A DNA stretch of 64,000 nucleotides, taken from Prevotellaceae bacterium UBA4361 (lineage in GTDB: Bacteria > Bacteroidota > Bacteroidia > Bacteroidales > Bacteroidaceae). Position numbers and translations under genes: made by a program. The notes under the pieces were generated by a model. The model saw only the letters and a list, made by a program, of their open reading frames with translations. It did not search any database and had not been told where the DNA came from. The stretch lies in assembly GCA_002393575.1 (NCBI GenBank), contig DGSN01000023.1, forward strand, positions 17,924 to 81,923, in the 5' to 3' direction. This document shows, piece by piece, positions 1 through 7,991 of the stretch. Position 1 is the stretch's first letter. Each line of letters starts with the position of its first letter.

Positions 1-156
1 GTTCTTTTGTAGTGCCTCTACGAGGCAGAACCTTTAGCTCGGCGTAGCCAAATCCTACAAATCTATTCAAAATCTCTCAAAAACTCATTCGTATTTGTAA
101 GATTTGAGAAGATTTGAGAGATTTCTCGCGAAGCGACTCCTTATACCGAACTGATG
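1..156 (+). mobile_element. MITE family 1, copy 1 (cut by the window edge)
   Basis: Copy of the same short element found whole at 42904-43062 and 46651-46809 and inverted at 18013-18161. It lacks the first 20 or so bases because the window starts inside it. It ends in the family terminal repeat 'ttataccgaactgatg'. Unlike the other copies it carries an extra module (cctttagctcggcgtagcc) between the 'gcctctacgaggc' hairpin and the AT-rich core. No coding capacity. Confidence 0.8.
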
Positions 157-191
157 TCAGAGAGTGACAAAATATCAAGGGGAACCTGCTG

Positions 192-199
192 CAAATATA
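192..199 (-). promoter_or_regulatory. Candidate leftward -7 box (TATATTTG)
   Basis: Reverse-strand match to the Bacteroidetes TAnnTTTG box, facing the left edge. The gene it would drive lies beyond the window, with MITE copy 1 in between. The rest of 157-341 holds nothing else I can support. Confidence 0.4.
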
Positions 200-341
200 G
201 AAAAAACTCCAGCCAATGAACATATAGAAAATACGGATTTATCTACCCAATTTACTGAAATAAGCAGATTCCTTCAAATGTGCCATTCATTATTTTTGCG
301 GAAAGATAGTGATTTTCAACGAGGTTTCAAGAAATTTTGAT

Positions 342-349
342 TAACTTTG
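342..349 (+). promoter_or_regulatory. -7 box TAACTTTG
   Basis: Matches the Bacteroidetes primary-sigma -7 consensus TAnnTTTG, 26 bases before the ATG at 375. Confidence 0.6.
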
Positions 350-374
350 CCACCGAATTACAACTTACCACGCA

Positions 375-818
375 ATGAAACATCTTCTCATACTTCTTTT
401 TTGCCTCCTTCCGCTCTCTGCCAGTGCGCAGTTCTTCAACTTCGGCTTTGGTGACGACATGTTCCCACAGCGTCAACAGCGAGAGCAAGAAAAAATCACC
501 AAACCCGAATACAAGGGAGGCACCGAAGCCATCAACAAGTTCCTCAAGAAGAACTTCCGCAATCCTCCAATGGACAAGAAGCTCGACGGCAAAGTGGTTG
601 TGGCATGTATTCTCAGTGAAAAAGGCAAAGTGCTCGAAACCCACATCGTACAAGGCATGGGCGACGAACTCAATACTGAGGCTCAGCGCGTGTGCAAGAA
701 GATGAAGTTCAAGCCAGCCAAGCAAGGAAAAACAAAAGTGAAAAGCCGCTTCGACATCGTTTTCCCCATCCGTCGCAGCCGCCTCTCCTTCTCCACACTC
801 CAAACCGTGGATATGTAA
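375..818 (+). CDS. Secreted TonB C-terminal-domain protein
   Basis: A 147-residue protein with a clear Sec signal peptide (residues 1-19, ending SASA). From about residue 50 it resembles the TonB C-terminal fold ('GKVVVACILSEKGKVLETHI', then an A/V-rich helix and a 'KFKPAKQGK' strand). There is no membrane anchor or proline-rich linker, so it is not a full TonB; the stand-alone TonB_C domain probably acts in the periplasm or envelope. Partner unknown. It is a single gene with its own promoter. The domain call is from motif shape; the start is fixed by the signal peptide and the promoter just upstream. Confidence 0.75.
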   Translation: MKHLLILLFCLLPLSASAQFFNFGFGDDMFPQRQQREQEKITKPEYKGGTEAINKFLKKNFRNPPMDKKLDGKVVVACILSEKGKVLETHIVQGMGDELNTEAQRVCKKMKFKPAKQGKTKVKSRFDIVFPIRRSRLSFSTLQTVDM

Positions 819-891
819 AGAATAATACTTTCATTCAAACAAACACCGCCGTGAGCATCATCGTGTTCATGGCGGTGTTTGGTTATTATTA

Positions 892-1341
892 TTAAAGGTA
901 CTTGCTAACGAACTCAGTTGGAGATAAGATTTCAATTTGCGATGTGTCGGCATTCTGGTAATCTCGGAGATTGATGGTAACGAGAGCATCGCACTTGTTT
1001 TGTAGAGCACATTGGTATTGAAAGCTGTCCTCAACGTCATCAAACGCGTTGTCATTGATGCCTGTGGATATTCGCTTATGGCTCAGGCCGACTGCCGTTA
1101 CCATAGACATCACGATGTTAAGTGTGGAACGTAATTGAGTCGTCTGTTCAGGACGATGAATGTTCTGGCGCTTTAGTTCCATGCGGATAAGATAAGCAAG
1201 TGTATAGACGCAACCAATTGAAACTATACCCTTGATTCTTCCATCTTCTATGGCACTAAACAAGCGACTGACAGCTATGTATTCACGGCGTCGCTCAAAA
1301 TACTCAAGAAAGATATTGGTGTCGAGAAATACTTTCATCAT
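892..1341 (-). CDS. PIN-domain ribonuclease toxin (VapC-like)
   Basis: A 149-residue PIN-fold protein. The N-terminus 'VFLDTNIFLEYF' supplies the first acidic residue (Asp7). The acidic cluster Asp101/Asp102/Glu104/Asp105 and Asp127 in 'TINLRDY' complete the expected Mg-binding set. The family cleaves RNA, often tRNA or rRNA, when its antitoxin is degraded. It lies 14 bases downstream of a small gene that fits as the antitoxin, in the usual antitoxin-toxin order. Met1 (1341) and Met2 (1338) are both possible starts. The RNA target cannot be read from sequence. Confidence 0.8.
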   Translation of the reverse strand: MMKVFLDTNIFLEYFERRREYIAVSRLFSAIEDGRIKGIVSIGCVYTLAYLIRMELKRQNIHRPEQTTQLRSTLNIVMSMVTAVGLSHKRISTGINDNAFDDVEDSFQYQCALQNKCDALVTINLRDYQNADTSQIEILSPTEFVSKYL

Positions 1342-1355
1342 TTGCCGAGGTTTCT

Positions 1356-1586
1356 CTATAAATTATATTTTTCTTGCAAATAATCATCTATGAGTTGTTC
1401 CTCTGTACTGTCAGAGTGAAAGATTCCACACAAGGCTTCGTGTCGGTACTGCTGTTTGCTTTTCACACCAGGACGCGTAGATGCTACGAGTTGCTGCGCG
1501 TATGCCGTAAGTTGTTTCTGCAAAAGGTCGATGCGGTATGACTTTGGCACGTTGACCGATACTGTGATTGTTCGTGTTTCCATCAT
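1356..1586 (-). CDS. Small antitoxin partner of the PIN toxin
   Basis: A 76-residue protein with an N-terminal beta-strand ('RTITVSVNVPKS') followed by helices and an acidic C-terminus ('TEEQLIDDYLQEKY'). This layout is common in VapB-like antitoxins, where the strand makes a ribbon-helix-helix or AbrB-type DNA-binding dimer and the tail wraps the toxin. I do not recognise the exact family. It has its own -7 box and sits directly before the PIN gene, so it is probably an autoregulated operon. Confidence 0.65.
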   Translation of the reverse strand: MMETRTITVSVNVPKSYRIDLLQKQLTAYAQQLVASTRPGVKSKQQYRHEALCGIFHSDSTEEQLIDDYLQEKYNL

Positions 1587-1609
1587 CTCATTCGTTTTGT
1601 TTTCATTGG

Positions 1610-1617
1610 CAAATATA
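1610..1617 (-). promoter_or_regulatory. -7 box TATATTTG for the toxin-antitoxin operon
   Basis: Reverse-strand TAnnTTTG match 24 bases upstream of the antitoxin start. Confidence 0.6.
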
Positions 1618-1736
1618 CGACAAATCCTTGAATAAAAGGAACAATATCCAAAGTTTTTCTCTAACTGTGTAACAACACACCCATTCTTTATCTAAACACC
1701 ATCAACTTTCTTGTTCATACATTTCCCATTACCCTA

Positions 1737-2927
1737 TCACCTCAACCTGTTTCTGACAAAGCTTTGCCGAGCGTAGGCGAAGAAGAAAGCCACGCCCAAC
1801 GCATTCCCCACGGCTGCCACCCAGAACGCAGCGTGATAGCCGAAACTTTCAGCGATGGCACCACCCAGAATCACACCCAATCCCACACCCAAGTCCCACG
1901 ACGTGAGAATCGTGGCGTTTGCCGTACCACGCTGACTGTTCGGAGCCAAGTTGATGAACATGTTCTGCATGGCTGGATACATGTGCCCATTGCCCAAACC
2001 GATGATGATGGCAGAACCGTAGTAAGCCAGCGGATGATGAAACGCAGCAAAAAGAACATAGCCGAACATCGACAGGAACATGCCTTTGCTCGCATTCTCC
2101 ACGATGCGGCCCTTGCGAAGCGAACGACCACCCATGATGCGCGACGACATCAGTCCCAGCGAAAGCAGCAGGAAGAAAGTACCCGTGCCCGTCGTGATGT
2201 CCAGTTCCTCCTTGCCGTAGATGGCGAGATAAGTGGAGACCACACCGTAAGAAAACGACAAGAGCGCAATGACGATGGCTTCGCTCCATCCCTTCAGCAA
2301 AAAGAACCTGTCGAGCGAAATCTGCTTCTTGTTCGCAACGGGTGGACGGTCGGCAACATTCACACTTCTCACCATCAGCCACCCCAAACACGAACTCACC
2401 AACGAAACGGCAAAGAGCAATTCGAAGTCGTGGAACAGCACATAGAGGTACATGGCAATAGTCGGTGCAATCGCCGAAGCGATGTTGTTACTCAATCCGT
2501 AGTAGCCAATGCCCTCAGTGCGTCGCGACGAAGCCAACGAATCAATCGCCAGCGTACTGTTCGCCACCGTCGTGGCACCGAACGGAGCGCCATGCAGTGT
2601 GCGAATCACCGCGAACACCAGCACCGACGAAGCCAGAAAATACCCTCCGAAGAACAAGGCAAACAAACCATACACCAGCATCAGCACCTTCTTCCGCGAA
2701 AAGCTATCAACGATATATCCACTGAACGGACGAACGACAAGCGCTGCAATCGTATAGCCCGACAACACCATGCCAATCGTCTGCTTGTCAGCCATGAACC
2801 GTTCGCTCATGAAGATAGGCAGCAGCGGCATCAGCATATAGAAAGAAAAAAACAGCAAGAAATTGGCAACATTCAGTTTCACGAAGTTGCCATTCCACAA
2901 GCGTTCCTTTTTCTCCTTTTCCATCAT
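1737..2927 (-). CDS. Major facilitator superfamily transporter
   Basis: About 396 residues with twelve hydrophobic segments, starting with 'VANFLLFFSFYMLMPLLPIF'. The loop after helix 2 has the MFS signature region ('GYIVDSFSRKKVLML'). It resembles the drug/arabinose-efflux branch, so a proton-linked exporter in the inner membrane is the best guess; the substrate is unknown. The longest open frame begins at 2948, but that overlaps the promoter -7 box (2946-2953), so I place the start at Met 2927, or 2924 three bases on. Single gene; no clear terminator seen between its end and 1617. Confidence 0.85.
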   Translation of the reverse strand: MMEKEKKERLWNGNFVKLNVANFLLFFSFYMLMPLLPIFMSERFMADKQTIGMVLSGYTIAALVVRPFSGYIVDSFSRKKVLMLVYGLFALFFGGYFLASSVLVFAVIRTLHGAPFGATTVANSTLAIDSLASSRRTEGIGYYGLSNNIASAIAPTIAMYLYVLFHDFELLFAVSLVSSCLGWLMVRSVNVADRPPVANKKQISLDRFFLLKGWSEAIVIALLSFSYGVVSTYLAIYGKEELDITTGTGTFFLLLSLGLMSSRIMGGRSLRKGRIVENASKGMFLSMFGYVLFAAFHHPLAYYGSAIIIGLGNGHMYPAMQNMFINLAPNSQRGTANATILTSWDLGVGLGVILGGAIAESFGYHAAFWVAAVGNALGVAFFFAYARQSFVRNRLR

Positions 2928-2945
2928 ACCCACTCTTTTTCCCTG

Positions 2946-2953
2946 CAAAGTTA
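2946..2953 (-). promoter_or_regulatory. -7 box TAACTTTG for the MFS gene
   Basis: Reverse-strand TAnnTTTG match. Its position decides the MFS start, because a start at 2948 would lie inside the promoter. Confidence 0.6.
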
Positions 2954-3122
2954 CTCAAAAAAGCTGCACACACAAACACACAATCAAGAGAAATCGCCCA
3001 ATTCAGTTTCAAATCCACCATCTCAACACCTCTATTCCCCCATAAACTTCCCATCCTTACGTCATAAAAAAGCACAGCATGGGATCAAAACCTACCGAAA
3101 ATGGGGAGGAAAGTCTATTACA

Positions 3123-3169
3123 TGGTTTGGATTGCAAAAACCAAACTGTGAATTATGTAATCCAAACCA
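3123..3169. repeat. Inverted repeat in intergenic DNA
   Basis: Perfect 11-bp arms 'tggtttggatt' and 'aatccaaacca' (3123-3133 and 3159-3169), with further 'ccaaac' copies in and after the loop. It lies in the 420-base gap between the MFS gene and tRNA-Val, which otherwise holds only their promoters. It could be an operator or a remnant repeat. Confidence 0.5.
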
Positions 3170-3343
3170 CTGTTTGTATAATTCAAACCATGAATTTTAG
3201 TTTTTTCCTCATGCATGAAATGTTCTTGGAGGATGAAAATTGATTTTTGTGGGAAGCATCTGTGACAATTTTGCAAAATGACATTTTAGAAAGAAACAAG
3301 ATAATTATTTCCCAAACTTTTTGGTGGTTTCAAACAAATTGTG

Positions 3344-3351
3344 TAATTTTG
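3344..3351 (+). promoter_or_regulatory. -7 box TAATTTTG for tRNA-Val
   Basis: TAnnTTTG match 19 bases before the mature tRNA start, with a 'tttttgg' -33-like stretch about 20 bases upstream. Confidence 0.6.
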
Positions 3352-3370
3352 CAGTCGCAAATCAGATGAT

Positions 3371-3445
3371 AGGGGCGTAGCCCAGTCGGTTCAGAGCGCT
3401 GCAGTCACATTGCAGAGGTCATCGGTTCGAGCCCGATCGTCCCTA
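3371..3445 (+). tRNA. tRNA-Val (anticodon CAC)
   Basis: 75-nt cloverleaf. Acceptor arm AGGGGCG pairs with CGTCCCT (one G-U). The anticodon stem CTGCA/TGCAG closes the loop GTCACAT, giving anticodon CAC (Val, GTG codons). T-arm ATCGG-TTCGAGC-CCGAT. CCA is not encoded. Confidence 0.93.
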
Positions 3446-3453
3446 CGAAACGA

Positions 3454-3488
3454 GGAAGTGTCAAACGTGTTTGATGCTTCCTTGTTTG
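3454..3488 (+). terminator. Hairpin terminator after tRNA-Val
   Basis: Stem ggaag-tcaaa / tttga-cttcc with a tg/tg internal loop and a cgtg apical loop, followed by a T-rich stretch. Confidence 0.6.
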
Positions 3489-3603
3489 TTTGATGGAATG
3501 TTTGGATGTGTTCGTACTTCGCCTTTGGAACAATTCCAAAGGGAAATGGTGGCAAAAAAGTCTAAACGTATGTGAAAAATTTGTGTGTTTTTTATGAATG
3601 CAT

Positions 3604-3611
3604 TAACTTTG
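3604..3611 (+). promoter_or_regulatory. -7 box TAACTTTG for the CDF gene
   Basis: TAnnTTTG with 'ttgtg' about 20 bases upstream; 63 bases before the ATG. Confidence 0.6.
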
Positions 3612-3674
3612 CAGCACATTTAACTAATATAATTTCTACGTTGTAGAACAAATCAAAAGAATCAAAGTTTCAAT

Positions 3675-4667
3675 ATGTCAGAAGAAGAGGTGAAACATCA
3701 TCACCATCATCACCACGAATCATCGGAGAGTGGGTCGAGTCACCACCACCATCACAGCAGTAGCGAACGTAGCAGTAGGGAACGGGAACATCATCACCAC
3801 CATCATTCGGAGAAGGGAACCAAGGTGCAGTCGTTGGGCACGATTGTCGGCGTGTGCATGGCTCTGAACATCCTTTATGTGGCGGCTGAAGGAGGCATCG
3901 GTTTGTGGCAGCGTTCGTTGGGACTCCTTGCGGATGCGGGCTATAACTTGGGCGACATCTTTGGGTTGCTCTTTGCTTATTATACTTATAAGTTGGCGAA
4001 CAAGTCGGAGGATGACGATGTGAAGCGTGTTTACAAGCGTGGTACGCTGCGGACGGCGATTGCCAGTGCGGTGATTCTGCTGCTGACGGTGGGTGCAGTG
4101 ATGGCTGAGTCCATCCATTGCTTGCGCCATCCTAACATCTTGCAGGGCAAGGTGGTGCTGGTGACGGCGCTGGTGGGTGTGCTTGTGAACGGTCTGACTG
4201 CTTTCCTCTTGCTGAATCATCAGAAGCGTAACTACCAGGTGCGTGGTGCTTACTGGTCGATGGTGACAGACACGCTCGTGTCGGCATTGGTGGCTGTGGC
4301 TAGTGCTGTCGTCATCTTCTTCCCAACGCTGACATTCATCGACCCTGTCTTGGGCATTTGCATCGCTATCTTCATTCTGATTGTCACCATCGGTATGCTT
4401 CGCAAGAACCTGAAGCTGGTGCATGACGGTATGCCAGAGGGTGTGACGAAGGACGACGTGGAACTGGTGATTGGCAATCATCGCAACGTGGCGAGTGTGC
4501 ATCGCGTGCATGTGTGGGCACTGAATGCCAATGAATTCTCCATGACGGCGCATATCGTGCTGCACGACTTGTCGAAACTGGAAGAGACGAAGAGGAACAT
4601 CAAGGACTCGTTGACTTCTCGTCTGGACATCGACCATGTGACGCTGGAGATTGATGCCCCAAATTGA
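3675..4667 (+). CDS. Cation diffusion facilitator metal exporter with His-rich N-terminus
   Basis: A 330-residue CDF protein: a cytoplasmic His/Ser-rich tail (residues 8-48, about twenty His in three runs), six membrane helices, then a C-terminal metal-sensing domain ('SVHRVHVWALNANEFSMTAHIVL'). CDFs export Zn, Co, Cd, Fe or Mn in exchange for protons. The transport site is unusual. Helix 2 reads 'ADAGYNLGD' where Zn transporters have HxxxD, and helix 5 reads 'WSMVTDTL' where HxxxD is expected; only the Asp of each pair remains. The His-rich tail still argues for Zn, Ni or Co buffering. Own promoter; no partner genes. Confidence 0.85.
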   Translation: MSEEEVKHHHHHHHESSESGSSHHHHHSSSERSSREREHHHHHHSEKGTKVQSLGTIVGVCMALNILYVAAEGGIGLWQRSLGLLADAGYNLGDIFGLLFAYYTYKLANKSEDDDVKRVYKRGTLRTAIASAVILLLTVGAVMAESIHCLRHPNILQGKVVLVTALVGVLVNGLTAFLLLNHQKRNYQVRGAYWSMVTDTLVSALVAVASAVVIFFPTLTFIDPVLGICIAIFILIVTIGMLRKNLKLVHDGMPEGVTKDDVELVIGNHRNVASVHRVHVWALNANEFSMTAHIVLHDLSKLEETKRNIKDSLTSRLDIDHVTLEIDAPN

Positions 4668-4820
4668 ATGAAGAATGAAGAATTATAAAAATGAAGAATG
4701 TAGAATGAAGAATGTAGAATAAAAATTACTCCTTCCATAAGCTGTGTAAAATCCATTCTTCATTCTTCATTCTTCATTCTACATTCAATCTCATTCTTCA
4801 TTCTACATTCTTCATTTAAT
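4668..4820. repeat. GAAGAATG-type palindromic repeat field
   Basis: Many direct 'gaagaatg' and 'gaagaatgta' units on one side, a central 'aaaattactccttccat', then the reverse complement ('cattcttcattc'). The whole can fold into a long imperfect hairpin. The same architecture recurs near 17979-18270, 48728-48800 and 63460-63695. The remaining DNA to 5081 holds only the next gene's promoter and leader. Confidence 0.7.
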
Positions 4821-4958
4821 TGGAAAATCCCCCTGCGGTGGATGAAACCGCTATGCGTGATTTGGGCAAATCCCTATGCGCCTTTATGCGTTTCCCTAAA
4901 AGTTGGCATTTCTCGCAAAAATGTCAACTTTTCTTTTGGTGGGCAATTAAACAAAACC

Positions 4959-4966
4959 TAACTTTG
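4959..4966 (+). promoter_or_regulatory. -7 box TAACTTTG for the Tyr-rich lipoprotein
   Basis: TAnnTTTG with 'cttttgg' about 20 bases upstream, leaving a leader of roughly 110 bases. Confidence 0.55.
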
Positions 4967-5081
4967 CCCCATCAAAACAACAAAAGCAATTGGTTCATCT
5001 CTCTCGAAGGGTTCTTCTGGAGACACTCAACCAAAAGTTTTGAAGAACAGAAATTATTAACTTCTTAAAAAGATAGGAAAG

Positions 5082-5726
5082 ATGAAGAAGATTTACACCT
5101 ACATCCTCATGGCAATGGTTGCTTCCTTTGCAACGACCTTTGTTTCATGCGAGCGTGACCCAGACGTTGACGGAGCAATCGCTCTTTCTGGCGAATGGAC
5201 TGGCGATTTGGGAATGTACTATTCAGATGGTTTCTATGAGTACGATGCAGAATATAGCGACATCCGTTTCATTCCTGACTACAATTATGCCACTCACGGC
5301 ACAGGCGAGGAGATTGACTACTTCAATCGCTACTATTGCCCTATCCGCTACCAGAGCTTCTACTTCGAGTGGGAAATCCGCAACGGAGCCATCTATATGT
5401 ACTTCCCTTACAACAGGCAGTTGGATACAGCCATCTACGACTACTACCTCACCACTTCCTATTTCTCGGGAAGAATGGGTGACAGTGTCACATCGTTCCG
5501 TCTGCGCAAGCTCGTCGATTACTACGACTGGTATCTCTACGGCAACAATTACTATGGCTATGGCTATTGGAGCGACTACTACGACCCTTACTATTATGGT
5601 AAGTCACGCGTGAATGGCTCTGCTCATAACGTGGAGACTGACACTGTGGCAACGGCAGTTTCGCCAGAAGCAGCAGCCGTTTCGCCTGAGAACTTCAGCT
5701 TTGGCCGCCGTTTCAAGAAAGATTGA
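5082..5726 (+). CDS. Tyr-rich lipoprotein of unknown function
   Basis: 214 residues with a lipoprotein signal peptide ending at Cys23 ('TTFVSC'). The body is very rich in Tyr, Asp and Phe, for example 'YYDWYLYGNNYYGYGYW' near residue 150, and ends in an Ala/Val/Glu-rich linker and a basic tail. I recognise no family; the size and residues 35-60 ('LSGEWTGDLGMYY') recall small beta-barrel lipoproteins common in Prevotella. Probably outer-membrane attached. Followed directly by the tRNA-Met promoter. Confidence 0.75.
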   Translation: MKKIYTYILMAMVASFATTFVSCERDPDVDGAIALSGEWTGDLGMYYSDGFYEYDAEYSDIRFIPDYNYATHGTGEEIDYFNRYYCPIRYQSFYFEWEIRNGAIYMYFPYNRQLDTAIYDYYLTTSYFSGRMGDSVTSFRLRKLVDYYDWYLYGNNYYGYGYWSDYYDPYYYGKSRVNGSAHNVETDTVATAVSPEAAAVSPENFSFGRRFKKD

Positions 5727-5778
5727 AAGATTCTGACAAAAAATCCTCGGAAAATTTTGCAGACTCAAAAAAACAACG

Positions 5779-5786
5779 TACCTTTG
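5779..5786 (+). promoter_or_regulatory. -7 box TACCTTTG for tRNA-Met
   Basis: TAnnTTTG with 'attttgc' about 20 bases upstream and 44 bases before the mature tRNA. Confidence 0.6.
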
Positions 5787-5830
5787 CACTCGCTTTTGCA
5801 AAACAACCCTGCGGGGCGAGTGCAAATGAT

Positions 5831-5904
5831 GGCGAGATAGCTCAGCTGGTTAGAGCGTCGGATTCATAATCCGAAGGTCAAGGGTTCAAGTCCCTTTCTC
5901 GCTA
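5831..5904 (+). tRNA. tRNA-Met (anticodon CAT), island attachment site
   Basis: 74-nt cloverleaf: acceptor GGCGAGA with TCTCGCT (terminal G-U), D-stem GCTC/GAGC, anticodon stem TCGGA/TCCGA around TTCATAA, giving CAT. It has a paired acceptor end, so it is not an initiator. Elongator Met is most likely, but a lysidine-modified Ile tRNA (k2CAU) cannot be ruled out. Its 3' half is the left end of the 49-bp repeat that bounds the genomic island. Confidence 0.9.
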
Positions 5905-5906
5905 CA
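5858..5906. other. attL (49-bp repeat, left copy)
   Basis: From 'tcggattcat' in the anticodon arm to 'gctaca' just past the tRNA end; identical over 49 bases to 17871-17919. Confidence 0.88.
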
Positions 5907-5911
5907 CAGAA

Positions 5912-5950
5912 AATCAGCAACTTACGAAGATTTCGAGTTGCTGATTTTTT
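5912..5950 (+). terminator. Terminator after tRNA-Met, supplied by the island
   Basis: Stem aatcagcaact / agttgctgatt (11 bp, perfect) followed by a T run. It lies inside the island, so it replaced the tRNA's original terminator, which now sits beyond attR. Confidence 0.8.
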
Positions 5951-6161
5951 ATTTTGCGAAAACAATGCGAAAACAATTTGTTTGAGTTCTGCCTATTCTA
6001 TTCAAGTTTTCGCAATCTTATGAGACTTGGAATATAATACAATAAAGCCATTAATCAAGACTTTATTACTGAGTTAATCAACAATGTAATCAAGACCTGC
6101 ACTACTACAATATCGATTACGCCAACAAACTTATGCGCCTTGAGCCTGACAAGAACAAAGG

Positions 6162-6512
6162 CACTCAGCACGTAATTGGAACACTTTTCCCCTCGATGAT
6201 GGACTCATCCATTTGGTCGGCAGGCCAAAAGAAGGAGAGACAAAGGAATCGCTCGTTTTCAACCTCCCATCATACGAAAGCTGCTGCAAGTCTGTCAAGC
6301 GATGGGTTAAACGTGCCGGCATTGACAAGCACATCAGCTGGCACTGCGCTCGCCACTCCTTTGCTGTGAACATCCTCAACAATGGTGCAAATATCAAGAC
6401 TGTTGCCAGCCTACTCGGCCACAGCGGACTGAAGCACACCGAGAAATACACCCGTGCCGTTGATAAGTTGAAGGAGGATGCCATCAACAGCCTGCCAGCA
6501 CTCAACCTATAG
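6162..6512 (+). pseudogene. Truncated tyrosine recombinase (integrase), C-terminal stump
   Basis: The last 100 or so residues of a Bacteroidetes-type tyrosine recombinase: 'WHCARHSFAVNIL' carries the HxxR box, 'SLLGHSGLKHTEKY' the final His and the catalytic Tyr. The core-binding domain and the first catalytic Arg are missing; upstream in-frame sequence gives no further homology I can see and no good start (6213 is a TTG). The position directly inside attL is that of the island's own integrase. DNA between 5951 and 6162 may hold scrambled remains of the N-terminal part. Confidence 0.8.
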
Positions 6513-6707
6513 CATTGATTCACTTGCTGGCGAAAAGAGAAGATATTTTTTCCTTTCGCCAGCAAACATCATTGTTCTGGCGAAAGAGGAATAAGTTTAG
6601 TCCACATTGCGCATATATAGCAAGACTGCGTATCAAACTCAAAAGGCATGGTTCGGATACTTGAAAACATGGAAAATCGAACATGTTTAGTTAAATAATG
6701 TTTATAA

Positions 6708-6723
6708 TGTACATTTTTGTACA
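6708..6723. promoter_or_regulatory. Candidate operator: two TGTACA boxes
   Basis: TGTACA-tttt-TGTACA, two palindromic 6-mers ten bases apart, just upstream of the HTH-ImmA promoter. A third copy lies at 6772-6777. Possible autoregulatory sites for the HTH domain. Confidence 0.45.
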
Positions 6724-6754
6724 CCGAAAAACAACTATTCTCATATGAATATTA

Positions 6755-6762
6755 TATCTTTG
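6755..6762 (+). promoter_or_regulatory. -7 box TATCTTTG for the HTH-ImmA operon
   Basis: TAnnTTTG match. It lies inside the longest open frame (which begins at 6745), so the real start must be the ATG at 6781. Confidence 0.6.
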
Positions 6763-6768
6763 CACAAA

Positions 6769-6780
6769 AATTGTACAATT
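6769..6780. promoter_or_regulatory. 12-bp palindrome AATTGTACAATT abutting the start codon
   Basis: Perfect palindrome ending at the base before ATG 6781 and overlapping the expected transcription start. It contains the TGTACA core of the upstream pair. Likely operator; inference only. Confidence 0.45.
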
Positions 6781-7989
6781 ATGTATATCCTAAAGAAGAC
6801 AAACAATATAGAATATGAAAATGTCTCATTAAGAGAAGAACTGAAAGAGTTTCTTCAATCCAATGGGATACCGGTTTCTGCATTGGCAGAACAATTAGGT
6901 ATTGATCGTCGCTTCTTAGAAAAATATATTTCAGAAGGTGGAGACATTAAGTTTGCACAAGCTATAAAAATAATGCAGGTCTTAGATATAGAACCAGCAA
7001 AATTTATCCAAGGGTTTAAGAATGATCTTGAAGGGACATCAGAAGAAATTTCTGACGAGTCAACAAATTTATCTTTTTTATATTCAAGGTTTGATATTCC
7101 ATCCTTAAAAGAAATCGGTCTTATAAAGAAAAGAGCGAAAATAGATGAGATAAAAGAACAAATCTGTTCTTTTTTTGGCTTCCAAAACATATATGAATAT
7201 GATACTTTCGCTATTCTTCCAGAAGCTCTTTTTAGCAGATCAACTCGTTATATTAAAGAGCAGAAATCCGCTAGAATGAACGAGTTCTGGTTAAAATGCC
7301 TATACCATTCTTTTAAGAAGATAGATAATCCAAACCCATTTGACAGAGAATTGTTGGAAGAATTCGTTAAACATATCTATGAGTATACCACCGATGAAAT
7401 CCACGGTTATGAAAAAGTGATATTAGTTTTATATAATTTAGGTGTTACGGTTTTAACCCAACCCTATGTTTCTGGCACAGGAAAGTATGGTGCAACTATG
7501 ATAATTGACGGTAAGCCATGTGTTGTTATTACAGACATGAATAAGAAATATCATAAATTATGGCTGTCTTTGCTCCATGAATTGTATCACATTTTAAATG
7601 ATTACGATATGCTTCAAAAAATTGCATACCATATTACTACGATAGATAATCCAGACTTGTTTTTGAATGAGGATAGTGCAGATACATTCGCCTTGAACAT
7701 GTTAATCAAACAGTCTGATCGGGAAGAACTCCCCCAAATAATACGCCTCAGCCATATGGTTATGAAGGCTGCAAAAGCAATTCATGTACATCCATCTATT
7801 ATTTATGGTGTATATTTGGAAGGACTTGATAGTAAAAAGCAATCAGCGGAATTTAGAAAATATGGTTCTTCAAGTTGTCTTATTGGCACTGAGAAGGCTA
7901 TTAAAAATGTTATTTTCGATCCGATTGGTTTGCAAGACCTGAGAAAAGCAATAGAATTAATGCGTCAAGAATTTAAAAGTGCAGTATAA
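6781..7989 (+). CDS. HTH plus ImmA/IrrE-type zinc protease
   Basis: 402 residues. The N-terminal part has a helix-turn-helix-like stretch ('PVSALAEQLGIDRRFLEKYI', about residues 30-50). The C-terminal half has the ImmA/IrrE metalloprotease motif 'HELYH' (HExxH), with a later 'EDSADTFA' that supplies the third zinc ligand in this family. Such proteins cleave a repressor or partner in response to DNA damage or infection, and in islands often control excision or act as an antitoxin. The start at 6781 is chosen because the promoter lies between 6745 and 6781. It is followed 2 bases later by the unknown gene, so the two are co-translated. Confidence 0.82.
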   Translation: MYILKKTNNIEYENVSLREELKEFLQSNGIPVSALAEQLGIDRRFLEKYISEGGDIKFAQAIKIMQVLDIEPAKFIQGFKNDLEGTSEEISDESTNLSFLYSRFDIPSLKEIGLIKKRAKIDEIKEQICSFFGFQNIYEYDTFAILPEALFSRSTRYIKEQKSARMNEFWLKCLYHSFKKIDNPNPFDRELLEEFVKHIYEYTTDEIHGYEKVILVLYNLGVTVLTQPYVSGTGKYGATMIIDGKPCVVITDMNKKYHKLWLSLLHELYHILNDYDMLQKIAYHITTIDNPDLFLNEDSADTFALNMLIKQSDREELPQIIRLSHMVMKAAKAIHVHPSIIYGVYLEGLDSKKQSAEFRKYGSSSCLIGTEKAIKNVIFDPIGLQDLRKAIELMRQEFKSAV

Positions 7990-7991
7990 TT

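Noticed and set aside
1764..3200. 478-residue plus-strand open frame over the MFS gene
   Set aside because: Arg/Gln/His-rich shadow; it runs across the MFS gene, its promoter and the intergenic repeat.
4820..5068. 82-residue open frame before the Tyr-rich lipoprotein
   Set aside because: Starts with a non-ATG codon, contains the lipoprotein promoter and shows no protein-like pattern.
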